Below are positions 8,311-16,982 of a stretch of 64,000 bases of DNA, piece after piece. The stretch is taken from assembly GCA_030998015.1 (NCBI GenBank), contig JARWMV010000039.1, positions 62,001-126,000 of the forward strand, in the 5' to 3' direction. The position numbers and the translations under genes were made by a program. Positions within the stretch are counted from its first letter, which is position 1, and each line of letters starts with the position of its first letter. Origin of the DNA: Ceratorhiza oryzae-sativae. Taxonomy: Eukaryota > Basidiomycota > Agaricomycetes > Cantharellales > Ceratobasidiaceae. The notes beneath the pieces are model-generated. The model saw only the letters and a list, made by a program, of their open reading frames with translations, searched no databases and was not told where the DNA came from.

Positions 8311-8845
8311 ATGCGTGTTATTTCCCTTAACTACAATCCCCTTGACTGCACCTGCTGGTCTCTCCCTGAGGGGGAGTACTGCGCCTACTGTGATGCCGTG
8401 TGCGACGCCTCCCTTGAAGACTTCTATCAAGGTGTTGGGGACTGGTTCTTCTGTGGGGTGCCAGGTATGTGTGTTTGTTCTTCATCGTTCTCACGTAGCT
8501 AACTTGTTCTGTAGAAGAGCGCATCCTCCTTGATGGTCGGGCCCATGAGGCCACCCTTGAGCGTGTCTGGGCGCTTCGTTGATCAGGACTGCCTTTGAGG
8601 AGCGGCCACCAGGCTGCCTTGCTGAGTTTTTTGAGGAGGGCTCGCCCCTTGTTTGATGAGGCCTCACCCTTTGCGGCTTCTGGTTCTGGATGTTTCCAGA
8701 ACTATATGGCCGATCTCCCAGGGGGGGAGGCCCCCTGGCTGTTGCCTGAGAACCGGGCCGGTGGTTCTGCGGCCCGTACTACTAGGAAGGATAAGAAGGC
8801 AAAAAAACCCTATACCCGGCCCCTCAAGGGCAAGAAAAAATAGAA
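8311..8845 (+). pseudogene. Spliced ORF with Cys-rich head and basic tail, one in-frame stop
   Basis: Exon 1 (8311-8464) encodes a cysteine-rich start (DCTCWSL, YCAYCDAVCD). A 50-bp intron (GTATGT, CTAAC branch, TGTAG) fits exactly. Exon 2 (8515-8845) continues in frame and ends with the lysine-rich tail KDKKAKKPYTRPLKGKKK. The joined frame of about 160 codons has one stop, TGA at 8580-8582, which could come from CGA. It runs opposite to the retrotransposon and back-to-back with Rep. I do not recognise the protein. A small basic protein next to Rep recalls viral coat or nuclear proteins, but nothing in the sequence proves that. The 79 bp to the next stop at 8925 are AT-rich and probably hold both 3' ends. 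Confidence 0.45.
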
Positions 8846-8924
8846 ACATTTTGAAATGTATTATTATATGATTATGAAAATTATTCTTAAGACATTCCAA
8901 AAAAACGTGTGATAGGCCCGATAA

Positions 8925-9782
8925 TCACAGGGGCTCCGGGGCCAGCAGGGGCACTTCCTCCAAGGCGCCCGCCAGCTCATCCTCCCATTTGGCCCAATCC
9001 GTTTGGACTCCCTCTTGGGCCGGGTCCGGGGTTGGTTCCTTTATCGTTACTCTCGGCTCCTCCTCCTTCACCACCAGGGACTCCAGGCTTGCCGTGAGGC
9101 TCGACATATCTGTGTCGTAACCGTGCAGGTTTGGGCGTACCTTCACCCAGTTACGGAAGTCGGCCAAGTTTGCTTCCTTCAACCTGATGGCAGTAAACAT
9201 TTCATCAGTGGTAGTGGCCTCAAGCAGTCCCACATACGGTGCCGCCGGTGCCAGCTTCCACTGCTCCAACAGTGCCTTTGCCTGGCGCTCCACCTCCCAG
9301 TCCCCTCTGTCTGCCATTTGGCCTGTGGCCCTCCTCTGTTGCCTTGCTGCCTTGGTCACCACGTCGACTGTGGGTCCCACAATATTGTCGACGACATACA
9401 TTGGTGTTCTTAACAAGGCGTTTCTCGTTGTTGGCTTCCAGCTTCCATGCCATGTCAGGACCCCTAACCTGGGATCCAGGTACTTGTCATCGTCAATCCA
9501 GTTCCTTTCATCCCTTAACTTCTTTGGGATGTACACTAGGTTAGCCCCTGGCAACAGTTGTTCGGCATACCTCTGGGCGTCTTCCACACTGGAGCAGTAC
9601 ATCCCTGGTTTAGGATGATTTTCCCTGCCAGGGTAGGGTGCTGGCCGCCTGGTGGTGGGTGGCTGCCGAAGTGGGGCCACCTGATTTTCGGCAAGTGGGG
9701 TGTAATGGTTGGGATGTGCAATTGGGTGAGTGACGAAAGGCATGTTTTGGGGTTTTTTTTTTGCAGGTGTGTTGTGGTGCAA
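8925..9782 (-). CDS. Unknown 285-aa protein of the retrotransposon cargo
   Basis: The frame is fully open and begins 53 bp after the pol stop, in sense with pol but in another frame. The head is rich in Pro, His and Lys. A middle part (about 60-210) holds SVEDAQRYAEQLLPG, IPKKLRDERNWID and LTWHGSWKPTTRNALLRTP. A long helical stretch with KAARQQRRATGQ and ERQAKALLEQWK follows, and then an acidic, Pro/Glu-rich tail. There is no signal peptide or membrane segment, and I recognise no domain. It could be a structural or nucleic-acid-binding partner of Rep, an env-position accessory protein, or a captured host gene. Its open frame beside a frameshifted pol argues that it is a real gene. Confidence 0.65.
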   Translation of the reverse strand: MHHNTPAKKKPQNMPFVTHPIAHPNHYTPLAENQVAPLRQPPTTRRPAPYPGRENHPKPGMYCSSVEDAQRYAEQLLPGANLVYIPKKLRDERNWIDDDKYLDPRLGVLTWHGSWKPTTRNALLRTPMYVVDNIVGPTVDVVTKAARQQRRATGQMADRGDWEVERQAKALLEQWKLAPAAPYVGLLEATTTDEMFTAIRLKEANLADFRNWVKVRPNLHGYDTDMSSLTASLESLVVKEEEPRVTIKEPTPDPAQEGVQTDWAKWEDELAGALEEVPLLAPEPL

Positions 9783-9835
9783 GAGAGGTAGTAGAGCGGG
9801 CTCTGGCTTTTCTTGGGTATCCTGGATGGCTCTTT

Positions 9836-10078
9836 TTAAAGCTTTCCAGATCCTCGTTTGGTTCTCTTTGGCCTGCCTTTCGAGTCACCTGAGTGCTGAC
9901 TTGTCTTGACTGGCATTGGTGCGTCTGGTAAGCGCCTTTGCAAGTCATTTAGAACCTCTTTCATGTCAGCAAACTTGCTGGCACGTTCCATTGTGTCTTC
10001 TATTGGGTCGTAGCCCTTCCATCTGATTTGGTAAAACAGCTTGCCATTCCGCCATTCATAATTTGCAATGTGGTCCAC
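9836..10078 (-). CDS. Pol C-terminus: chromodomain
   Basis: The sequence has the chromodomain core: VDHIANYEWRNGKLFYQIRW, then KGYDPIEDTME and LNDLQRRLPDAP. The aromatic cage positions (Tyr, Trp) are present. It is the extreme C-terminus of the pol polyprotein and defines the element as a chromovirus. Such domains steer integration towards marked histones. A frameshift separates it from the GPF module upstream. Confidence 0.88.
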   Translation of the reverse strand: MDHIANYEWRNGKLFYQIRWKGYDPIEDTMERASKFADMKEVLNDLQRRLPDAPMPVKTSQHSGDSKGRPKRTKRGSGKL

Positions 10079-10500
10079 CTTGTATTCCTCCTCTCCTTTT
10101 TCCGTTATGATTGGTGGTGGTTGGCCTGCCTTCTTCGGAAGTCTTTATCTTCTGTGAATGGCGAGAGGAGATTTACATGGAATACATTGTGTACACGTAT
10201 GTTTTAGGTAGGTCCAGGCGATATGCATGGGATGAGATCTTTTCTGTGATTTCAAAGGGCCCCCCTTTTCGGTTGTCCAGTTTCTTGGAGGGTCTCTTGG
10301 ACGAGAGGTTTGTTAGGAGCAGCCAAACCTTGTCTCCTACCTTGAATTCCCTCCCTTTCTTTTCCATTTGTTGGTGTAATTCCATTGAGGCTCTTGCCTC
10401 ATCCCATACCTTTTCCATTTGATTACGCATGTTGTCTGCAGCGGGTGCCTCAGATGGTTCTTCTCCCTCTCGGACAACCCATCTTGGGTTTTTTCCATAT
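10079..10500 (-). pseudogene. Pol integrase C-terminal GPF module
   Basis: The translation reads KGREFKVGDKVWLLL, then SSKRPSKKLDNRKGGPFEI and AYRLDLP, the standard C-terminal module of Ty3-type integrases, followed in another frame by HNVFHVNLLSPF. The frame changes at least twice between here and the chromodomain, so this part of pol is broken. Confidence 0.8.
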
Positions 10501-11541
10501 ACTGTTTCAAATGGGGTTTGTCCTGTTGTAGCATTTACGTGGTTGTTATGGCAGAATTCGGCAATGGGTAACCATTTTACCCAATCATCTTGTCTATAAT
10601 TGCAGAAGGTTCTTAAGAACCCTTCTACCCATTGATTTGTCCTTTCCGACAGACCATCTGTTTCTGGATGGAAAGCAGTGGAGAATCTGGGCTTTGTCCC
10701 AATTCCTTTGTATAGGGCTTTAGGAATTGGCTGTTAAAGGTTGGCCCTCGGTCTGAGACAGTGGTTTCTGGGGTCCCGTGATGTCTCCATACTTCCCTTA
10801 TGAATATTTCTGCCAGTTCTTCTGCATTGGTGCTCTCCAGACATGGTACAAAATGGGCCTGCCGGAGAAGCGATCTACAACTGTCAAATACTGTCGTACC
10901 CCTTTGAGACAGGTAATTTGACGATGAAATCATATGCGACATCTGCCCATGGTTTCCATGGGATTGGTAAGGACTTCAGGGGTGCCTTGTTTGTGTCCTT
11001 TGCTTCTTTGACACGTTTCACAAGATTCCACGTATCGGTTTACTTGGGCCTTCATTCCTGGCCAATAGTAATCCCTTGATAGTAATTCTAGTGTTCGGGC
11101 TTGTCCCTGATGACCTGCCACTGGGGCGTCATGGCACTCCTCAAGGAGACTCAACCTCAAGTCCTTGTCATCTGGGATGTAGAGCCTATCGTCATACCTT
11201 AATAGGCCCTCCTTCATTTCATACCGTCTAAATTCCTTCTGTACTGAGGGCGGTAGTTGTTCCTTATTTGCCACACTCAGCCTTAAGGATCTGATAGATT
11301 CGTCTTCTTCCTGAGCTTCTTTAAGCTCTTCCCAGAAATTCCCCTGTACTTCTGCCATGAAACCTATGAACCTTTCTTCTGGAATCATGATCTGTGGTTC
11401 CATAGGGGTATCCCCATGGTCGCTCCTTCTGGAAAGGGCATCTGGCTTCTGTGAGAGTTTCCCTGGTCTACACAATCTGAAAATTGAAGGGTGCCAGAGT
11501 GAGATACCATCTGGCATGCCTTCTATTCCACATCTGGGCAT
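10501..11541 (-). pseudogene. Pol integrase, zinc and catalytic domains (frameshifted)
   Basis: The zinc domain reads VAGHQGQARTLELL and CETCQRSKGHK. The DDE core follows after a one-base slip near 10990: SRYLTVVDS-like sequence is recognisable, then FIREVWRHHG and TVSDRGPTFNSQFL with the second Asp. Another change lies before NQWVEGFLR. Because the frame is lost several times, no full-length integrase can be made from this copy. Confidence 0.82.
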
Positions 11542-12112
11542 TTTGCCAGTACTGGAGGTTCCTATGGTCAGTGTATATCACAATAGGTTCCTCTGTCCCT
11601 TCTAAGTATAACCTCCAGTGCTCTAAGGACCTAACAATTGCAAGCAACTCCTTGTCGTAGGTGTCATAATTTTTCTCTGGTGGGGTGAAGCTCTTCGATA
11701 GGAAGGCAATTGGATGCAATCGGTTGTCATCACCCTTTTGGCTTAGTACCGCCCCCATGGCCACTCCTGAGGCGTCTGTTTCCAGTATGTATGGCCTGTT
11801 TGGGTTTGGGTGGATCAGGACCGGTTCTCTTGCTACTGCTTCTTTGATAGCTTCAAATGCTTCCTGTTGTTTTCTTTCCCACAGGAATTTGACATCTTTT
11901 TGGGTGAGATCTGTGAGGGGTTTGGCTAAGGTACTAAACTTCTCTATCCACCTTCTATAGAACCCCACGAAGCCTAGGAAGGCTTGGACTTCTTTTACTG
12001 TGTTAGGTTCTGGCCATTCTAGAACTGCCTTTACCTTTTCCTTTTCCATCGATATCCCTTCTGGGGATATGACAATTCCAATGAAGCTTACCTCCTTCAC
12101 AAGAACTGACAC
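11468..12112 (-). pseudogene. Pol RNase H and RT connection (frameshifted at both ends)
   Basis: The frame covers the RT thumb (VQAFLGFVGFYRRWIEKFS) and a complete RNase H with ETDASGVAMGAVLSQ, TYDKELLAIV and YTDHRNLQYW. One base is missing at its start, relative to RT, and the frame is lost again after FNFQIV, before the integrase linker (RPGKLSQKPDALSRR). Confidence 0.85.
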
Positions 12113-13255
12113 TTGTGTGGTTTGAGGAAGAGGTGGTTTTCCCTCATTCTTCTTAACACTTCCCTGACATGTTGTACGTGTTCTTCCCTGTTTCTGGAAA
12201 ACACTAGTACATCGTCCATGTAGATTACCACATAATCGTCTATTATATCACGGAACTTTTCCATCATGAACCTGGTAAAGGTTCTTGGTCCTTCTTTTAC
12301 TCCGAATGGCATGACCAAGCATTCAAACTGGCCTTCTCCTGTCCTGAAAGCTGTTTTCCATTCGTCTCCCTCTTTTACCCTGATGTTGTTGAACCCCCAT
12401 CGAACATCCATTTTTGAATAGATGGTTGCATCCTTCAGTCTCTCAATCAATTCTATTTGGATTGGAAGTGGAAACCTGTCTGGCTTGGTGATGTCATTCA
12501 TCTTACGGTAGTCGACTACCAACCTAAGCCCTCCATCTGCTTTGTTCACATAGAAACAGGGTGCAGCTACAACTGACTGGCTGGGCCTTATTTTCCCGTT
12601 TCTTAGTTCCTCCTCTAGGTACTCCCTGAGCGCCTTTGTTTCTGCTGGTGACATACTGTACCTCTTTGCAGGCTTTGGCAGCTCCGCTCCCTCGATCAGG
12701 TCCATTTTGAAGTCTAGGTTACCTCGGTGGGGTGGAAGTTCTCGGAAACCTTCTTCCCCAAATAGGTCTTCAAAATCCCTAAATTCTTCTGGGATTTGTA
12801 GGCTTTCACTTGCTGCCCTTGCCTTGATTTCGTCTGGGTATGAGATGGTAAGGTCTTTCCAATCTATGATAGGTTCTGCTTCTTCAAGCCATTCTTTCCC
12901 TAGGACTATGTCTGTGTCACCTAGGGTCATTACATAAAGGGAGCATTTTAGTGTCTTCCCTTCCACTTCGATGTTTAGTTCTGCCCTTTCTTCTATGGCA
13001 TCCTTGATTTCATTTCCATCAATGGCCACAATTGATTTCTTGTGTTTGAGGGGAGTGGTTGGAATCCCTTTTTCCCTTGAATAGGCCTTATCGATGAAGT
13101 TGGTTGAAGATCCTGAGTCAATCAGCGTTTAGCTGGTTCCATGATTCCCTCTACCGTAGTGTATATTATTGATTGATTACTAGACTTCTTGAGGTAACAT
13201 ACATCTGCGGTAGGGGTTATATTGGGGTCCTCCAACATGGAAGTGGTAGGACCAA
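12097..13255 (-). pseudogene. Pol protease and reverse transcriptase
   Basis: The protease reads LIDSGSSTNFID with the catalytic Asp-Ser-Gly, placed one frame away from the upstream part by one missing A near 13130. RT follows: an IRPSQSVVAAP box, VDYRKMND, SKMDVRWGFNNIRV and the active site VVIYMDDVLVFS, which is intact. The gag stop overlaps the start of the pol frame with a minus-one offset near 13258, so a programmed frameshift is possible there. Confidence 0.87.
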
Positions 13256-13725
13256 TTAGTTTTCCGACTCAGAGCTGCTTTCTTCCTCAACTTGTCTGCT
13301 GGCCTTCCCTTGTATCTTAGCTTTGTCGTAGGTCCACTGGCCTCGGCACTCCTTCAGGACATGCCCTGATTTACCGCATTTGATACAGAGTCCTTCTTTC
13401 CTTCGCCTGTCCTTTTCACTGTTTGGTATCCTTACCATGTTGTTGGTTTGGGTATTCCCCTGTTTGCCGCTGGTCCCTAAAGGCTTGTTTCCCCCTTGTT
13501 TGTATTTCGCTGGTGCCCAGGTTGAATTTGATGAGTTGCTGGTCCTTGTATTCATTTTCTGGTTTGCAAACTGCATGTCATCCATTTTGCAGGCAAAGTC
13601 AATTAATTGATCTAAGGTATATGATGGACCTTCAGCCTCATTTGCCAGTACTTCAATCCTTAAGATCTCTTGTCGTACTTCGGGTTTTAACCCTTCCCTG
13701 AATTGGTCCTTGAGGCTTCCTGGTT
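13256..13725 (-). pseudogene. Gag C-terminal part with CCHC zinc knuckle
   Basis: The frame reads GSLKDQFREGLKPEVRQEI, LIDFACKMDDMQF and later the zinc knuckle CIKCGKSGHVLKEC (C-x2-C-x4-H-x4-C) before an acidic serine-rich end. It is offset by one base from the main gag frame that ends at 13687, so gag is broken near 13725. Confidence 0.85.
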
Positions 13726-15090
13726 CCAGTCTACCTCTTGGATCAGGATCCGGAATTGGGTAGCATAATCCAATGCACTCTTGGTCTGTGTTAATTTCCT
13801 TAGTTTCCGGATGGTCTTTTCCTTTATGACTGGGTCATTAAAAGCATCCAGGAATCCCTTCCTGAAATCCTTCCAGGATGCAAGAATACCTGTGTGTTCG
13901 CCTGCTAGTAGTTTCCGGCGGTAAGGTTGTGCCCAGTTTGCTGCTTCCCCATCCTCCATGTTCATTAGCACAGCAGATATCTTTTTTCGGTCATCAAAGG
14001 CTGATTCGTCATAGTCAGCAAAGAAAAGTTCCATGCTGATTATGAAGTTCTCTGCTTCCTTCCCCTTTTTCCCATTAAATTTGCTGGGTCTCCCTAGTCT
14101 CGCCTCCTTAGGAGTGTGGTTTGCAGCAAGGGTAGGTTGGTTTGCTTGGGATGGAGGTTCTGTTCGGGGTCTTATTGTGGACTCAGCCTGGAAGGTTCTT
14201 CCCAGAAAAGGTGTTCGTACTGGGGAGGCTGAGGGGGATCGTGAGGGGCTTCCTATGACCACCCTAGTTCTTCCCCTGGTTTCTTCTGTCCTTTCCCTTG
14301 GCCTTCCTGCTTCAGTTGTTTTCCGGAGCTCATTTCCTAGATCGGTTACCCGTTGTTCTAGTGCGATTAGGATCTCCCCTGTGTTTTCGGTTTTCTTCTC
14401 TAAGCTTTCGAGCTTTCGCTCTTGCATTCCCAGTACCCGGTTTATTTCCATGGAGATGTCCTTTAATTCTTTTATCAGGTTCCCCATTTCTGCTTTTAGG
14501 TCGTCCTGGTTCTTTGCCACATAGAGGACATTTTTGTTGGATGTTTCCATAGACCTTACCATCCAGTCCACGTTTCCTTCTTGTCGGGTTAGTGATATTT
14601 GACACTGATTTATACCCGTGATTGCCTTTTCTAGTTCCCTATGATTATTGTCTCTAAGTTCCTTGAGCCCCGCCCTGATGGCTGTGGCAATGGTGTGAAT
14701 AGGGTTGGCAGTGGCTATGGTTCCGGGACCTGGCTGGGGTTGTGTCCTTGCCTCTTCCGCCAAGGCCGTGCCTTGTTCGTATATGGTTCGGGTCATATCT
14801 TCTACCTCATCCCTCTCTGGATTTGAGATATCTTCTGGGTCTGGATTTATCAGGTGAATTGGCGGTTGAGGGCTGCGGAGTGGTATTCCCCCTATTTCCC
14901 CTCCCAGGATGGGGGCCCGAGTGGGGTTGGGTTGAGCCACTGGTCGTGGGTTTTGTGGCAACCCCCCTGGCATTCCTTGGAGGGTCTCATCTGGGTTACC
15001 TTCAGCCTCTGGGGAAGCAATGGGTTTGGGTGATTGTGGCCTACTATTTGCCACTCTGCTTTGAGATCGAGTTTGTGGTCTCTGTGACAT
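13687..15090 (-). CDS. Gag, N-terminal and capsid part
   Basis: The 467-codon frame begins with a Pro-rich head. A long coiled coil follows at about 150-240 (MQERKLESLEKKTEN, LEQRVTDLGNELRK). The retrotransposon gag domain starts near 325 (RPSKFNGKKGKEAENFI, FADYDESAFDDRKKI, WKDFRKGFLDAF). It ends early by a frame slip after QEVDW, and the remainder is in the next frame. The start is the first ATG, 120 bp after the 5' LTR. Confidence 0.82.
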   Translation of the reverse strand: MSQRPQTRSQSRVANSRPQSPKPIASPEAEGNPDETLQGMPGGLPQNPRPVAQPNPTRAPILGGEIGGIPLRSPQPPIHLINPDPEDISNPERDEVEDMTRTIYEQGTALAEEARTQPQPGPGTIATANPIHTIATAIRAGLKELRDNNHRELEKAITGINQCQISLTRQEGNVDWMVRSMETSNKNVLYVAKNQDDLKAEMGNLIKELKDISMEINRVLGMQERKLESLEKKTENTGEILIALEQRVTDLGNELRKTTEAGRPRERTEETRGRTRVVIGSPSRSPSASPVRTPFLGRTFQAESTIRPRTEPPSQANQPTLAANHTPKEARLGRPSKFNGKKGKEAENFIISMELFFADYDESAFDDRKKISAVLMNMEDGEAANWAQPYRRKLLAGEHTGILASWKDFRKGFLDAFNDPVIKEKTIRKLRKLTQTKSALDYATQFRILIQEVDWNQEASRTNSGKG

Positions 15091-15194
15091 AGTTTCTTTG
15101 TTCTCTTATGTATCACAGGAGTTAGCTGGTTTTCTCGTGTACTCAGCCCTTAGTATCTGTGCAGTATACTTAGGTTCGCCACTAGTTAAGTTAA

Positions 15195-15209
15195 GAGCTT
15201 GCTTTATAA
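15195..15209 (-). promoter_or_regulatory. Self-complementary primer-binding site
   Basis: Directly after the 5' LTR, in element direction, stands ATAAAGCAAGCT. It is exactly complementary to AGCTTGCTTTAT, which lies about 39 bp downstream of the first T of the LTR's TATATATA box, where the RNA 5' end is expected. No tRNA-type TGG start stands at the LTR border. This fits self-priming as known for Tf1/sushi-type elements. Confidence 0.7.
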
Positions 15210-15786
15210 TGTCGTGACCCTCTGGAGGCTCCCTTGTGGAGCACTTAAGTAGTGGCTGAGTTGACGGTTTGGTGCTATGCTGTATGTATTGAGTGTTCTA
15301 GTTACAGTGTTTGCTATGGTCTATGGTGGTTGACGAGATAAAGCAAGCTGAGGCATCCAGTCTTGCTTTATCCTCCTTATATATACCTGTGGCTGCGGTG
15401 GCTGCGGACGTATTATCTAAGCACACTCCGCATTAGGTGTAGGTTATGTACAGTACTATGGGTTAGGTAATTGTTTGTCTTAAGTTTGTGCGGCTCCGAA
15501 TCTTATAGAGCCGCGCGAGGTCCGAGGGTCATGTGACCTTTTGGACTTAAGCACCCGGCGCTTAATCGCTGAATAAGCGCCGAGGTCACGTGACAACTCG
15601 CTCCTCGCTCCAGGTAACATGGGAGAGAAACGCTGGAGCGAGTTCAGGGTAACCACCGGCGCTTAATCGTTAGGTAAGCGCCGAGATCACGTGATCCTGT
15701 TTATGGTTTGTTCTGCTTCGGGAAAAATGCCATAAATCTGTACAATATTTGGTTGTTAGGTTATGTCTGCTAGGCGGGTCATAACA
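15210..15786 (-). repeat. 5' LTR of the Rep-carrying element
   Basis: This 577-bp LTR is nearly identical to 5608-6186. It holds the promoter (TATATATAAGG on the minus strand near 15375-15385), the hairpin with arms GATAAAGCAAG and CTTGCTTTATC, and several CACGTG boxes. Confidence 0.93.
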
Positions 15787-15791
15787 CCCTG
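15787..15791. repeat. Target-site duplication CCCTG, right copy
   Basis: It matches 5603-5607. Confidence 0.93.
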
Positions 15792-15977
15792 GTGTTTCTT
15801 CCTGTGGTTCAGTGGTTGGTGGTCTTGAGGGTTCTTGTGTAGGGGGGTGGTTTGTTCTGGGTGGTCCCTGGGTTGCACCAAGGGTGTCCCATGTGCCAAT
15901 ATACTCCTTGTTACCCTTCTTGGTATCCCTGACTCCTCTTCAGGTTGAGAGGTTGGTCTTGATGGTGGTTTGGACAT
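15792..15977 (-). pseudogene. Gag N-terminal fragment of an older related element
   Basis: On the minus strand a frame starts MSKPPSRPTSQPEEESG and runs through VTRSILAHGTPLVQP to HRKKHQG, where the large element is inserted. Its Ser/Pro/Gln-rich head resembles the gag head of the inserted element, and it sits 69 bp after a related 5' LTR (from 16046). The older element was the landing site of the younger one. Confidence 0.55.
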
Positions 15978-16031
15978 GTTAATGGATTGTTCCTTTGGTG
16001 AAAGGATTGTTATTGCCATGGACCAGTGGGA

Positions 16032-16045
16032 AGCTTGCTCTACAA
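16032..16045 (-). promoter_or_regulatory. Primer-binding site of the older element
   Basis: The minus strand reads TTGTAGAGCAAGCT next to the LTR. GTAGAGCAAGCT in it is complementary to AGCTTGCTCTAC in the same LTR's presumed RNA start. Compared with the young element, both sides changed together. Confidence 0.6.
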
Positions 16046-16982
16046 TGTCACAACCTCTCAAAGTGGCCATCTGACTTTGCTTTACAAGTGGCTAATGCCC
16101 ATAATGGGTCTGGACTATATCCTGACTACTACTGACACATGGCTTGTGTAAGCTTGATGCCTTGTGTGTGTCTACTGTTTTGTGGCTTGACACCATATGA
16201 ACATATGTGCTTGTGGCTGATGGACTCCTGTTGCTGAGTAAGCTGCTGTCCACAGCAGGTAAGTCAGGTGCTTAGTGCTGGGGCTTGCAACATGCCTTGA
16301 CTTGGGGCCCTTCTAGCTGTTACTTAAGTTAGAGATGTCACACAAGAATACCAGTGCATACCCACACTGAATTTGCTCAGCAAGTTCAAATCCATTGAGA
16401 AAACTGTATATATGTGCAGACACCTCTCAACAGCACAAACATGCGCATATATGCAGTTTTTTCAATGGATTCAAACTTGCCGAGCAAATCCAGTGTGGGT
16501 GTACACCAGTATTCTTGCATGACATCTCTAAATTAAGTTAATAACTCAGCTAGGGACTGATCTTCACACAGAGTGCTTTAGAGGGGAATTGACAAGGTAG
16601 AGCAAGCTGGGGTAGACTGCTTTTTATACTATTCTAACCAACATAGTGACTAAGCATACATGCAGGATGAGTAAGAAAGAATGGCAGTGATCAATCAGCC
16701 AGTTACTAATAATGGTATATCCATCATCAGCAAGACAGTAAGATGAGTAAGGGTGAATGGCAGTGATCAGTAGGCAAGTGACTAATAATGGAGTGTGGAT
16801 CAGTGAGCAAGTGGAGTGCTTACTTATGAGGGGAAAGTGGTCAAGCCACAAGAAAAAAGTTGCAAACAAACAAAAAAATGATGGTTAGCTGTGAGACCTT
16901 CAATTGTGGCTCATGACATGAGCATTACATTGAGTTACAAGGGGTTACAGAACCTGAGGAGTTATCTTGGTAAGAGATTAGA
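16046..16982 (-). mobile_element. 5' LTR of an older related element, with a foldback insert
   Basis: It starts TGTCACAACC on the plus strand. It is an inverted relative of 18229-19520: the two share the sequence around GTCAGGTGCTTAGTGCTGGGGC and the GGTAGAGCAAGCTGGGGTAGAC promoter hairpin with TATAAAAAG on the minus strand near 16620. CpG is nearly absent. The far end was not defined and may be cut by the next LTR at 16983. Confidence 0.6.
16332..16528. mobile_element. 197-bp foldback MITE, GAGATGTC family
   Basis: Both ends read GAGATGTCA in inverted orientation, flanked by TA on each side (16330-16331 and 16529-16530). The whole element folds on itself, with arms of about 85 bp around the loop near 16430. 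A same-length element lies at 21013-21209. Confidence 0.75.

Larger units (their letters stand above)
5608..15786 (-). mobile_element. Full-length chromodomain Ty3/gypsy retrotransposon carrying a CRESS-type Rep
   Basis: This 10.2-kb element has LTRs of 579 and 577 bp at its ends, a perfect CCCTG target duplication, a purine tract next to the 3' LTR and a self-complementary primer site next to the 5' LTR. Read on the minus strand, the order is 5' LTR, gag, protease, RT, RNase H, integrase, GPF module and chromodomain, which is the chromovirus order. About 3.6 kb follow before the 3' LTR, about half the length of an ordinary element again. They hold a 285-aa ORF, an opposite-strand spliced ORF and a Rep gene. 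My hand alignment of the LTRs gives about 14 substitutions and two single-base indels, so the insertion is not brand new. Gag-pol contains several frameshifts, so this copy is unlikely to move by itself. Confidence 0.93.

Noticed and set aside
9003..9618. Plus-strand frames opposite the 285-aa ORF
   Set aside because: Shadows of that ORF: compositionally odd and without recognisable features.
13245..13265. Programmed minus-one gag-pol slippery site
   Set aside because: Gag and pol overlap with the right offset at GGAAAACTAA, but the sequence does not match the X-XXY-YYZ heptamer, and the element has many other slips. I do not claim it.
15160..15180. tRNA-type primer site TGGCGAACCTAAG
   Set aside because: It looks like a tRNA 3'-end complement but lies about 30 bp away from the LTR border, whereas the self-complementary site touches the LTR.
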